A model generated the notes under the pieces. The model searched no databases. It was not told the origin of the DNA and saw only the letters and a list, made by a program, of their open reading frames with translations. Below, piece after piece: positions 1 through 8,721 of a stretch of 41,965 bases of DNA. Numbering within the stretch: the stretch's first letter is position 1; each line of letters opens with the position of its first letter. The stretch comes from Sedimentisphaerales bacterium (GTDB lineage: Bacteria; Planctomycetota; Phycisphaerae; Sedimentisphaerales; SG8-4), in assembly GCA_016928975.1 (NCBI GenBank), contig JAFGJR010000149.1, positions 1 to 41,965 on the forward strand. The letters run 5' to 3'. The translations under genes and the position numbers were made by a program.

Positions 1-2979
1 GATATCGTCTATTGGGCGGAGGGTCCTGTGCCTGCCAGCGGAGGCCAGGGAGGCATGGGGGGAGATGGGGGCGATGGGGGCACGATTGCCCTGCGTGCTG
101 AATCCATATCTGGTTCGTTCTATGCTCTGGGTGGCGATGGCGGATACGGTCGAAATGGCACAGGCGGCCAACCGGGAGTCGATGGAGGTGATGGCGGTGA
201 CGGCGGCGTGATAGACGTTGCTGTGACGGACGGCAGTGATCTGGTCGCCTTGGTGTATGGCGGCGCGGGTGGGCGGGGTGGGGACCCGGGCGGTGACGAC
301 GGGGAGCGTGGCAGCCCCGGCCAAGTTCACACAGGGGATTATGCCTCCAATCCCACGGCGGTACCGGAGCTTGTGAACATGGATTCCTGGACTATCATGC
401 TCTATTCAGCCGCCGATGATGCCACGTCGGTCAAAGGCATGTTGAGGCGAAAATCAATAGAAGACGGCCTGGAGCAAGAACTTGACGGCATGGAACTCAT
501 CCGTTTGTCAGACACGCCTGTGAATATGCTTGTCTTGATGGATCGTCACCCTGACAAGCCGTTGCCCGAGATCAGGTGGCCCATCTGGCAGAGCCGTTAT
601 GACTACAATCTCCCGGGATCCGTGAATTGGGCGCAATGGCACAACACGCGATGGGGTTGGGTCTCGTACGATGACAGCCTTTCGATTGAGGAAGAACCCG
701 AGGGACGTTTCAGCAGTGTCCTGGTCAGGCCGGACCCTGGCGCGGAATGTGAGTTGAACACGGGGAATCCGCGCACCCTTTCGGACTTCGTCAACTGGGC
801 CACGACAGCGGCCCAGGCAGAGCACCGGATGCTCGTGGTCGGCTCACATGGATCGGGCCGGCGCGGAATGGCACACGATGATACGGACAAGGATAGGCTT
901 TTTCTGCCAGAGCTGGCAGAGGCACTGGATGATATGACCTCGCCCATTGATATCCTGGTGATTGAAGCCTGCATATGCTCGACTGTTGAGGTCCTTGCAG
1001 AGCTTGCTCACGGTCCGGAGCCAAACACGCCCAGAGTCGGGTATGTTGTCGCCGCCCAGAGCACGACCAATGGGTATGGGCGCAGCTCAGTATTCCTTGA
1101 GGCAGACGGTTTTGAGATCAAGGGGACAAGAACGTGGCTGGAGGATCTGGCTTCGGGGGTGGACTTGGCGCCGAAAGCGCTCGCGACCCGCATTGGGAAT
1201 GAATGGACCATGGTCAGAGAAGTACATGCTGCATTCGACCTCTCGATGTACTTCGATTGCGAAAAGGCGATCAGGGAGTTCGTGGACGCCGTACTCGACC
1301 CAAACGTCAGCACGGAAGACATCAGGCAGCTCGGGAAAATCAGGGACTTCCATTCATTCTCCTATTCTCACCGAGATCTGTTCATGTTCATGCTCAAGCT
1401 TGACAACGCGCTGTCCAACCAGCCGCAGGCGATCAAGATCATGGACGCTGCCAAAGAAGTCCGAAGTGCCTTTGTCCCGATGAGGATGGCCTACACCTCC
1501 GGGATGGGCGATCCTCCCAATGCCGGCTTGTCTGTCTGGTTTCCTTCGTGGGCGGGTGAAGACATGTCGGAATATCAGCATTTGGAATTCGCGAAGGCGA
1601 CTCGCTGGCATCTGTTCTTGAGAAAGATCGGGGACACATTCCTCGGCGTCTATGATCAATTCAACCCTTATTTCTTCCCGGATGACATTCCCGACAGCGA
1701 GGCGGACGCTCAGCCTCTTGACACGCTTGGCGGCACTTCTTCGAGCGTGCAGACGGTGCAAGCCGCTGGCGTCGCGGCCCCGAGGGGGACCCGCGCTCTC
1801 GTCGAGTCGTATCTCCACTCGTCAAGCGATCTGGACTGGTATCGGTTCCAGGCCGACGCCGGCCAACTGCTCCACATGGATATCGTCGGCCTTTCCGGGG
1901 GCCTTCTCTCGGAGGGGATGGCGACCGTCTTCAGTCCCCAGGGAGGGGCACTGACCACGGTGGAAGCAGACCACGACGGGGGCATCGCCAATGCCATCGT
2001 TCGATTGCCGGCCAGCGGAACGTACTATATCCAGGTGGCCTCGAGCATCATGTCGATCCCCGGACAGCCACTTGTCGGCCAAGGACTGTATTCCTTGAAT
2101 CTGTGTCTCTACGACCCCGACGCCTATGAACCAAACCTCGTGGTCGACGCCAGCGAGCTTGATTTCAGTGCTGTCGAGGGCGGCGAGACGCAAGTCGGCA
2201 CGATAACACTGACGAACCTGGGCGGCGCGAGTATTGAGATCGCCGGGATCGGGCTTGAGGAAGAGTCATCACCGTTTCTTGCCCCGTATTCCCCACTGGC
2301 GACACCATTTGCACTTGGGCCTGGGGAAGCGATAGAGATAGACGTGGGGATGCAATCCTATCAAGGCGGTGTGGCGGAAGACACATTAGTCGTTGTCCCG
2401 ACCGATGCAAATTACGCGGTTGTGGAGATTCCGTTGCGTGTCAGCAGTTACGACCCGAACGATCTTTTTGTCGTCGGCGGTGGCGTGTACACGGACCTGA
2501 CCGATCCGCCGACCAGCGGTCTGGCAGGTGTGTGGATGACTCTCGACGGAGGCATTGTACCCTACACGACCCAAACAGGCAGCGGTGCCGGACTGTGGCA
2601 GATTGAGGGCGTACCGACTGGCGCCTACACTCTGACACCCAGCCGGCCCGGATATACCTTCGAGCACGTCAGCGGTGGAATCCCGGATGGGCAGGCGAGC
2701 ATCACGGTTGAAGTGAACGAGGCCAATGAGCCTGTCAATCGGGACGTTCAGTTTCTGGCGCACAGCCGACCGGGGCAGCTCCACGACTGGAACGGCGATG
2801 GGATCGTCAGTATCGTGGGCGACGTTCCCCTGTTTGTGAATTGTGTGTATTTCCAGGACTGCCCGGATGGCGTAGACAACATCGCCATAGGTGACTGCAA
2901 CGGCGATGGCATCCTGAGCATTGTCGGGGATGTACCTTGTTTTGTGGAGTGTGTGTACTTTGGCAACTGCTCGGAATAG
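1..2979 (+). CDS. Secreted clostripain-family (C11) cysteine peptidase with dockerin-like C-terminus, 5' partial
   Basis: The frame is open to base 1, so the true start lies upstream; the first start codon inside is GTG at 28, and residues here count from it. Order of parts: a Gly/Asp-rich low-complexity region (about 1-100, GGDGG-type repeats), then a peptidase C11 domain opening with WTIMLYSAADD (about 121). Likely catalytic His274 lies in GSHGSG and Cys315 in IEACICST, as in clostripains, which cut after Arg/Lys. Then come a PPC-like domain (about 590-700, DLDWYRFQADAG), an ASH-like 'choice-of-anchor' domain (about 710-800), a carboxypeptidase-regulatory-like module (about 814-920) and two Ca-loop repeats (NGDG) with the pattern SIVGDVPxFVxCVYFxxC. 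The module at 814-920 recurs at the N-terminus of the next gene. The protein is predicted to act extracellularly. Family assignment is firm from the motifs; the substrate is unknown. Confidence 0.85.
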   Translation, partial: DIVYWAEGPVPASGGQGGMGGDGGDGGTIALRAESISGSFYALGGDGGYGRNGTGGQPGVDGGDGGDGGVIDVAVTDGSDLVALVYGGAGGRGGDPGGDDGERGSPGQVHTGDYASNPTAVPELVNMDSWTIMLYSAADDATSVKGMLRRKSIEDGLEQELDGMELIRLSDTPVNMLVLMDRHPDKPLPEIRWPIWQSRYDYNLPGSVNWAQWHNTRWGWVSYDDSLSIEEEPEGRFSSVLVRPDPGAECELNTGNPRTLSDFVNWATTAAQAEHRMLVVGSHGSGRRGMAHDDTDKDRLFLPELAEALDDMTSPIDILVIEACICSTVEVLAELAHGPEPNTPRVGYVVAAQSTTNGYGRSSVFLEADGFEIKGTRTWLEDLASGVDLAPKALATRIGNEWTMVREVHAAFDLSMYFDCEKAIREFVDAVLDPNVSTEDIRQLGKIRDFHSFSYSHRDLFMFMLKLDNALSNQPQAIKIMDAAKEVRSAFVPMRMAYTSGMGDPPNAGLSVWFPSWAGEDMSEYQHLEFAKATRWHLFLRKIGDTFLGVYDQFNPYFFPDDIPDSEADAQPLDTLGGTSSSVQTVQAAGVAAPRGTRALVESYLHSSSDLDWYRFQADAGQLLHMDIVGLSGGLLSEGMATVFSPQGGALTTVEADHDGGIANAIVRLPASGTYYIQVASSIMSIPGQPLVGQGLYSLNLCLYDPDAYEPNLVVDASELDFSAVEGGETQVGTITLTNLGGASIEIAGIGLEEESSPFLAPYSPLATPFALGPGEAIEIDVGMQSYQGGVAEDTLVVVPTDANYAVVEIPLRVSSYDPNDLFVVGGGVYTDLTDPPTSGLAGVWMTLDGGIVPYTTQTGSGAGLWQIEGVPTGAYTLTPSRPGYTFEHVSGGIPDGQASITVEVNEANEPVNRDVQFLAHSRPGQLHDWNGDGIVSIVGDVPLFVNCVYFQDCPDGVDNIAIGDCNGDGILSIVGDVPCFVECVYFGNCSE

Positions 2980-3195
2980 GGCCGACGGGCGCGCGAGGCG
3001 CGCGTGGCTATCCAGAACGAAGCCACCGGCAGGAAAGAAGAAAGGGGGGTTCGTCCGTATGGACAGGGGGCGCGATTCGTGGTATAGCCTCATTCCGAGT
3101 CAACGTGCTTTCTCCCATAGTCCATAGTCGAATGCCTTTTCGCCCATCGCTGGGGCGTTCGTCGTCTCAGATGGATCAAGATAGGAGAGATCGAC
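2980..3195. other. Intergenic spacer between the two large secreted-protein genes
   Basis: I see no gene in these 216 bases. There is a short GC hairpin near 2988-3003 (GCGCGC-GAG-GCGCGC) without a following T-run, so I do not call a terminator. A Shine-Dalgarno AGGAG at about 3184-3188 precedes the next ATG. Co-transcription of the two genes is possible but not shown. Confidence 0.5.
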
Positions 3196-6100
3196 ATGCG
3201 TAGGCGATTGTTGGAGACTGGAACGTGGAGGATCCGTTCCTTTCTGCCGGCTCTGGTGACGGGCCTGATCCTGGCTGCCGGTCCGGCTCAGGGCGTCGTG
3301 AAGATCGGTGGCGTGGTCTTCACGGATTTGGGTGTGCCGCTGGGCAGTGGGCTGGCCGGCGTGACAGTCACTGTGAAGAACGTGACGGATACGTTCCAGG
3401 CCGTGACTAGCGACCATCAAAGCGTCATGTTGCGCGGTCTGTGGGACGTGGACGTCCCGGCGGGGACATACGCGGTCACCCCTTGTATGTCTGGCAAGAG
3501 ATTCGAGCATATCGTCGGGAGTGCCTCCGATGGCAGAGCATCCATCACGATTGTCGTCCCGGAGGACCCTACGCCGCAGCAGTTGTCGGCGCTGCAGAGT
3601 ATCATGTTCCTCGCCAGCGACGGGGTCGGGGCGGCGGACCCCAACGAAAGCACCGTCGATGCAGCATCCCCTGTCAATCCTGGCGGGACCAGCACGATCA
3701 CCGTCACGGCAAGGGACGTCTGTGGAAATCCAATCGCAGGTGTCCTGAAGACGCAGATTGTCGTCTCGGCAGCGCCCGCGGGCGCCACTGTCAGCCAGCC
3801 GGGGATGGATACGAATGCGAGTGGGCAGACGACTGCGTCGATCTCCAGTGCCGGCGCGGGCGAGTGGGTCGTCCGCGTGACGATCGACGGAATGGAGATC
3901 GCAGACACCGCCACGGTGAGATTCGAGGGGCCGCGTCAGCTTGTTTTCACAGGCCGGCCGGTCGGTCCCTACGCGGCAGGCGCCGAGATCAATGCGATTC
4001 CACAGGTGACGGTCAAAGATGGAATCGGCGACACGGATACGTCGTACACAGGCAGGATTACGATCGCGATTGGGAACAACCCTGCCGGAGGCGTGCTCTC
4101 GGGCACGAAACAGCGGAATGCAGTTGCCGGCGTGGCGGACTTCCCCGGCCTGAGCATCAACAAGGCAAGTGATGAGAACTACACGCTGGTTGCTACGGCA
4201 GAGGGCATCGGGGGCTCGGCGGAGAGCAATCCATTCCAGATCATACCTGCGGCAGCGGCGAGTCTGGTCTTCATCCGTTCGCCCGGCAGGACGAGTGCCA
4301 ACGAGATTCTCTCTCCACACCCACAGGTCGAGATTCGGGACAGTCTGGACAACCGCGTAACCGGCTCGGCCGATCCGGTCACCGTGGCGCTGGTTGGACC
4401 GGGAACGCTTGGCGGTACCACAACAGTGAATGCCGACCAGGGTGTCGCCACGTTTGCTGACCTGACGGTAGGCCCTCCCGGCGCCTTCCCCAACGACTTC
4501 CAACTGACGGCCACGTCCGGCTCGTTGACGTCGGCAACCGGTGACACCTTCACCGTGTCGGCCGACCCGGCACTGACCATTGAGAAAACGCACGATCCCG
4601 AGCCGGCGGACCCCAATGCCGAAGTGGTCTATACGATCACGTACGGGAACATAGGGTTGGGCAATGCGACTGACACGGTCATCGTCGAGACGCTGCCCGC
4701 GGAGCTCGCCTTTGTCAGTTGTACCGACAGCGGCGCCTACGTCGCTGCCAACAAGACGATTACATGGACGATCGGGGCTCTTGCTGCGGGAACGACAGAA
4801 CAGACCGTCAGTTTCACCGCCAGAGTCCCCGACTGGCGCGATGGCGGGCGCATCGTGAACGGCAATCTAACGATCGGCTGCGTGGAGAAGGAGCCCGTGA
4901 CCGGTGCGCCTCCTGATGTCACGCACATACGAGACGAGCAGGCGCCCGAGGTCTCCGGCCAGATACCAGCGGCGAACCACGCGTTCGCCGCCTTGGACCC
5001 GATGATTCAATTCCACGTCACCGATCGGGGAGGCGTCAACTTCAGTGGAGGCACGGTCAAGATCTTCATCGAAGATGATCTCGTCTATGACGGCTCAGCG
5101 GAGAATCCTTCCGGCCAATACAACTCAAGGACCAGGACCCAGGCCGTGAGAGGCATCTGCCGGCGGGCGGGCGATGCCAATGACTACACGTTCACATTCG
5201 TACCGTCGAGCAGGTTCCGCTACGAGCAGCAAGTGACTGTCCGGGCCGAGGTGGCAGACGCGGCCGGCAACACGGCCACCAGGAGCTATTCGTTCTCGAT
5301 GCAGTCGCGGACGTTCGGGGCGAACGTCAAGGTGAACAGTGACACGGGCTCGCTCGTACAGGACAATCCGGCCACCGGATGCGATATCGAGGGGAACATC
5401 GGAATCGTGTGGGATCAGACCACCGCGGCCGGCGACAGGGACATCTATGGGACGATTCTGCCTGCCGGTGGAGACGCTTTCGAGCCCAGCGCGGCAATCG
5501 TCGCGGATCCCAACGACCAGTGCAACCCGGTAGCCATGGTGGATACGACCGGCGCCATATTCGTCGTCTGGCAGGGCGACGATCCGAACCATCACTGGGA
5601 TATCTTCATCTGTTCCTCCAATGGGACAACGTGGTCAGCTCCTATCAAAGTCAATGGAGGAGATCCCCACAACTCCAGCGAACAGATCTCGCCGGCACTC
5701 GGCATCCGCCGTGGCACGCCGGATACCTTGTATGTTGCCTACGAGGATACCCGTTCCGGCAACAAGGACATCTGGCTGGCCAGTTCCACCGACGGAGTCG
5801 CCTGGACCCAGACACAGATCACCAACGATCCGGCCGACCAGACCGGGCCCATCGTCGGCGTGGAGCCGAATGGTGTGGTGTACGTGATCTGGACCGATGC
5901 GCGAGGGGCCGGGACGACGGGAACCGATATCTACGGCGCTCGTTCCGACAGTCAGCCGGCGTGGGCCAACAGTCCCTTCGTCGATGAGGCCACGAACCAG
6001 AGCGATCCCGCCGGCGCGATCGCGAACCGAGCACACCTTGTGTGGGTCGATGGCGACGATCTGCTGTATGCCTGTCGGGGAATGTCGTCGTCGCCGCAGA

Positions 6101-6981
6101 GCATCATTGATGACGAGCCCGACGCTCTGCCGATCCTGCCGGCTTTGGCTGCAGTGACGGTGACCGATGCCAACGACAGGGTACTTGCCTGCTGGGTGGA
6201 TCATCGCGACTCCGCGGCTCGCGGTTCCGACATCTACTTTGCCGAGGCCGCGTCTCCCTTTGGGACCAACGTCCGGGTGAACGACGATGTCGGAGCGCAC
6301 CGGCAAACGAGGCCGGCCATCGGTGTGGATGATGCGAACGAGCCGTATGTCGTCTGGGTCGACAACAGAAACGGCAACGATGACATCTACTATGCCGGCG
6401 CGACGGCCTTCGAGCCGTACTCGGTGGAAGTCGATGTCAATGGCGTTACTGTGCCGGAGGTCGCGAATCTGGAAGTGAGGATTCCGGTGGGTGCTCTGCC
6501 GGCTGGCGTTGAGGCCTCCGATATCACAATCGCCAGGGTCTCCAATCCGCCGGAGCCGCCTGTGAACGGTTTGGGCATAGCCTACAGTTTCGGACCCAGC
6601 GGCGCGCAGTTCGATCCTCCTGTGACCATCCGGATTCCCCTGGATCAGAGCAGTGCCGGCAACAACGTCTTCACCGTCTACCGGTACGACCCAGCAATTG
6701 GCTGGACCACGGAGGGGATTGACCAGAGCACTATCCGCAAGGTTGGGGCGGGTGACAACACATATCTGGAGGTCAGTGTCAGTCACTTCAGCATCATTGA
6801 GGCAAGCGGCGCGTACTATGGTGGCGGCGGTGGCGGCGGCGGGGGTGGATGCGCGTTGTCCCCGTGGAGCAACGTCGGTCCCATCGAGTTCATCGTGCCG
6901 TTGGTCGTGTGCATGGTGATTCTGGTCACCCTTCGCGTCGTGAGTCATCTGCGGCGTCGTTGCGGCGACGGTCGGAACTGA
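3196..6981 (+). CDS. Large secreted multidomain surface protein with Gly/Cys-TM-Arg C-terminal tail
   Basis: 1261 residues; ATG at 3196 has an AGGAG ribosome site. A signal peptide (about 1-32, FLPALVTGLILAAG) is followed by the module shared with the upstream peptidase (about 35-150, GLAGV...VPAGTY...FEH...DGRASIT). Next are Big_1/invasin-type Ig domains (about 152-400) and a DUF11 repeat (about 455-545, LTIEKTHDPEPADPNAEVVY). A BNR/sialidase-like beta-propeller follows (about 700-1070, repeated DIY/DIF/DIW plus W), then a ZU5-like region (about 1075-1205). The end is ten glycines, Cys1219, a hydrophobic helix (about 1228-1248) and RRRC. That tripartite tail resembles GlyGly-CTERM/MYXO-CTERM-type sorting signals. 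The gene for a CPBP intramembrane protease starts 11 bases after the stop. Likely role: surface adhesin or scaffold; the ligand is unknown. Domain borders are by eye. Confidence 0.8.
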   Translation: MRRRLLETGTWRIRSFLPALVTGLILAAGPAQGVVKIGGVVFTDLGVPLGSGLAGVTVTVKNVTDTFQAVTSDHQSVMLRGLWDVDVPAGTYAVTPCMSGKRFEHIVGSASDGRASITIVVPEDPTPQQLSALQSIMFLASDGVGAADPNESTVDAASPVNPGGTSTITVTARDVCGNPIAGVLKTQIVVSAAPAGATVSQPGMDTNASGQTTASISSAGAGEWVVRVTIDGMEIADTATVRFEGPRQLVFTGRPVGPYAAGAEINAIPQVTVKDGIGDTDTSYTGRITIAIGNNPAGGVLSGTKQRNAVAGVADFPGLSINKASDENYTLVATAEGIGGSAESNPFQIIPAAAASLVFIRSPGRTSANEILSPHPQVEIRDSLDNRVTGSADPVTVALVGPGTLGGTTTVNADQGVATFADLTVGPPGAFPNDFQLTATSGSLTSATGDTFTVSADPALTIEKTHDPEPADPNAEVVYTITYGNIGLGNATDTVIVETLPAELAFVSCTDSGAYVAANKTITWTIGALAAGTTEQTVSFTARVPDWRDGGRIVNGNLTIGCVEKEPVTGAPPDVTHIRDEQAPEVSGQIPAANHAFAALDPMIQFHVTDRGGVNFSGGTVKIFIEDDLVYDGSAENPSGQYNSRTRTQAVRGICRRAGDANDYTFTFVPSSRFRYEQQVTVRAEVADAAGNTATRSYSFSMQSRTFGANVKVNSDTGSLVQDNPATGCDIEGNIGIVWDQTTAAGDRDIYGTILPAGGDAFEPSAAIVADPNDQCNPVAMVDTTGAIFVVWQGDDPNHHWDIFICSSNGTTWSAPIKVNGGDPHNSSEQISPALGIRRGTPDTLYVAYEDTRSGNKDIWLASSTDGVAWTQTQITNDPADQTGPIVGVEPNGVVYVIWTDARGAGTTGTDIYGARSDSQPAWANSPFVDEATNQSDPAGAIANRAHLVWVDGDDLLYACRGMSSSPQSIIDDEPDALPILPALAAVTVTDANDRVLACWVDHRDSAARGSDIYFAEAASPFGTNVRVNDDVGAHRQTRPAIGVDDANEPYVVWVDNRNGNDDIYYAGATAFEPYSVEVDVNGVTVPEVANLEVRIPVGALPAGVEASDITIARVSNPPEPPVNGLGIAYSFGPSGAQFDPPVTIRIPLDQSSAGNNVFTVYRYDPAIGWTTEGIDQSTIRKVGAGDNTYLEVSVSHFSIIEASGAYYGGGGGGGGGGCALSPWSNVGPIEFIVPLVVCMVILVTLRVVSHLRRRCGDGRN
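6820..6978 (+). other. Tripartite C-terminal sorting-signal-like tail (Gly10-Cys-TM-Arg)
   Basis: Within the gene at 3196-6981. Codons 6820-6849 are ten consecutive Gly codons using all of GGT, GGC, GGG and GGA, so the run is not a simple trinucleotide expansion. Cys1219 (6850-6852) follows directly. Then ALSPWSNVGPIEF leads into FIVPLVVCMVILVTLRVV and a basic HLRRRC end. Gly-rich linker, Cys, single helix and Arg cluster is the layout of known protease-processed surface-anchoring tails such as GlyGly-CTERM and MYXO-CTERM. That this tail is processed is inference. Confidence 0.6.
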
Positions 6982-6992
6982 GTACGGAACCG

Positions 6993-7721
6993 ATGAAACA
7001 GCGGCAACAGCCAATTCGAGGCGTGGATGGATGCGTGGCGGAATGCCCTCGAGCCTTTCCTGCAAGGGCGGAGCCCCACATCAGCCCACAGGAAGTAGTG
7101 CTCGTCACGACGACGGTTCTGGCGCTACTGATGGTGTGTCATCGACTGAGTGGACGCTGGGTGTGGTCACTGAGCTCGCTTGTCCTGGTCCTGGGGGCTG
7201 TGGTCCCCATCATGGCTCGGGGCCGGCACTTGGCCACGCTCGGCTTGCAGTGGGGACAGGTCAAGTCGGGGATTGCCCTGCTGGTAGCTGCTGCCGCTGG
7301 CATGCTGGTGTTGGGATTCCTCGCTGTGGCAGCGTTCAAGCACATGGCGATCCAACCTCCGCTGGCCGCGTCGATCCCGCCAGACGGGCGGCTTGTCTGG
7401 GTCCTGTTCCAGTTCGTCTACGTCGCGCTGCCCGAAGAGCTTTTCTTCCGGGGATACGTTCTGGGCAGCAGCCTCTGCCTGCTGACGACATCCGGGAAGA
7501 TGAGCCCTTTGGTCGCGGGGCTCACGGCTGTTCTGCTGTCCGCCGCGGTCTTCGCCCTATCTCATGTGCTGATCCTGGGACATGCCGCCTCCCTTCTCAC
7601 GTTCTTTCCCGCCTTGCTCTTCGGGTGGCTGTTCGTTAGGATGGGTTCCCTGGTTCCGGCGGTCGTGCTGCACGGCGTGGCAAATATCGGCTGTGCGATG
7701 ATGGTTGGGGTGTCTGTCTGA
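6993..7721 (+). CDS. CPBP-family (CAAX/glutamic-type) intramembrane protease
   Basis: 242 residues from ATG 6993, chosen because it lies just after the upstream stop; longer in-frame starts would overlap the preceding gene. The protein is mostly hydrophobic with about six membrane helices. It holds the CPBP/ABI motifs: EELFFRG with Glu148-Glu149 and Arg152 (motif 1), His191 in FALSH (motif 2) and HGVAN with His227 and Asn231 (motif 4). These residues form the active site in Rce1-like glutamic proteases. It sits 11 bases after a protein with a Gly-Cys-TM-Arg tail and 23 bases before gspC, so it is probably co-transcribed with both. By analogy with the glutamic-type sorting proteases paired with MYXO-CTERM and JDVT-CTERM proteins, I infer that it cleaves the tail of the upstream protein and possibly of others in the genome. 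The ribosome site is weak. Alternative: a bacteriocin-immunity-like CPBP protein. Confidence 0.85.
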   Translation: MKQRQQPIRGVDGCVAECPRAFPARAEPHISPQEVVLVTTTVLALLMVCHRLSGRWVWSLSSLVLVLGAVVPIMARGRHLATLGLQWGQVKSGIALLVAAAAGMLVLGFLAVAAFKHMAIQPPLAASIPPDGRLVWVLFQFVYVALPEELFFRGYVLGSSLCLLTTSGKMSPLVAGLTAVLLSAAVFALSHVLILGHAASLLTFFPALLFGWLFVRMGSLVPAVVLHGVANIGCAMMVGVSV

Positions 7722-7744
7722 GCGAGTGCCGCGAGGGGTGGAAA

Positions 7745-8674
7745 ATGCGATGGATTGGTCAATTGAGCAGACTGCTGTGGGGTCTGAACCTTGTGTTGGT
7801 GGTGGTGGCGCTATTTGCTGTGGTTGTCTCCCTCGCTCCCGAGCAGTCGGCACCGCCTGTGGCTGCTCCTGCCTCTGTGCGTGTGGTGACAGAGGGACCT
7901 GAACGGATGACGCAGCCGGTGGCGGATCAAGTGGATCCCCGGTTGATCATGGAGCGGGATATCTTTGGAGCCGGACTCGGCGCAGCGGCCGGTGGACCTG
8001 CGAAGTGGGAGGCTGTTGCGCCCGAGCAGCCGAAGATGGAGCTCAAGCGGGAACTGCCTTTGCGGCTCCTGGGGACTGTGGTGGATGAACGAGGCGCTTC
8101 CTACGCCATCCTGGAGAACCTGGCGACCAAAGCCCAGGATGTCTATCGGATCGGAGACGTGGTCGGCCAGGTGCAGATCGAGGACATCGAGCAGAACAGG
8201 ATCGTCGTCGTGAACATGGGGGTGCGTGAGACGTTGAGCATAGCCCTGGCGGGCCGCGATGTGCCGGCGGCAACCGTGGTGAGCCAGACGGCCGCACCTG
8301 TGCAGCCGGCCGAGCTTGCCGCTGGCGACGTGGTCCGGGTCGTGTCGGGCTCGCAACGGCAGATCAATACCCGTGCCTCGACGGAGAGCTACAGCCGGGC
8401 GGCGCAATTGCTTAGCAAGTTGCAGATGTCTCCCCATATCAGCGAGGGTCGGCCGGATGGTCTGCAAATATCCGGCGTGGGCGACTCCGCTATGGCCCAG
8501 CTCGTGGGGCTCCGCGACGGCGATGTGATTCGAACGATCAACGGCCATCCGATTTCCAGCGAGAGGAAGGCGTCGGAAGTGCTTCGGACGGCGCGAAAGA
8601 TCGGACACGCCAGGATCGAACTGACCCGAGGGCAACAGCGCAAATCCCTGGCTTTTCACGGTAGCTCGTGGTGA
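7745..8674 (+). CDS. gspC: Type II secretion inner-membrane protein GspC
   Basis: 309 residues; ATG 7745 follows a GAGGGGTGG ribosome site. A short cytoplasmic N-terminus and one membrane helix (about 9-31, LVLVVVALFAVVVSLA) are followed by a periplasmic HR domain (about 100-180, LRLLGTVVDERGASYAILEN ... YRIGDVV). A C-terminal PDZ-like domain (about 230-305, LQISGVG ... VGLRDGDVIRTINGHPI) completes it. This is the GspC architecture: the HR domain contacts the secretin and couples it to the inner-membrane platform. It is the first gene of the gsp operon, with gspD 47 bases downstream. Length is close to that of classical GspC. Confidence 0.9.
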   Translation: MRWIGQLSRLLWGLNLVLVVVALFAVVVSLAPEQSAPPVAAPASVRVVTEGPERMTQPVADQVDPRLIMERDIFGAGLGAAAGGPAKWEAVAPEQPKMELKRELPLRLLGTVVDERGASYAILENLATKAQDVYRIGDVVGQVQIEDIEQNRIVVVNMGVRETLSIALAGRDVPAATVVSQTAAPVQPAELAAGDVVRVVSGSQRQINTRASTESYSRAAQLLSKLQMSPHISEGRPDGLQISGVGDSAMAQLVGLRDGDVIRTINGHPISSERKASEVLRTARKIGHARIELTRGQQRKSLAFHGSSW

Positions 8675-8721
8675 GGCGTCTGCTCAATGGCGAACCTGTG
8701 GATACATGAAGGGCTACTGTA

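Noticed and set aside
2985..3006. Intrinsic terminator after the C11 peptidase gene
   Set aside because: The GCGCGC hairpin has no T-run.
3100..4593. 497-residue minus-strand frame opposite the large surface protein
   Set aside because: Composition typical of shadows (Arg/Asp/His-rich), no domain, and the plus strand has a signal peptide and Ig domains.
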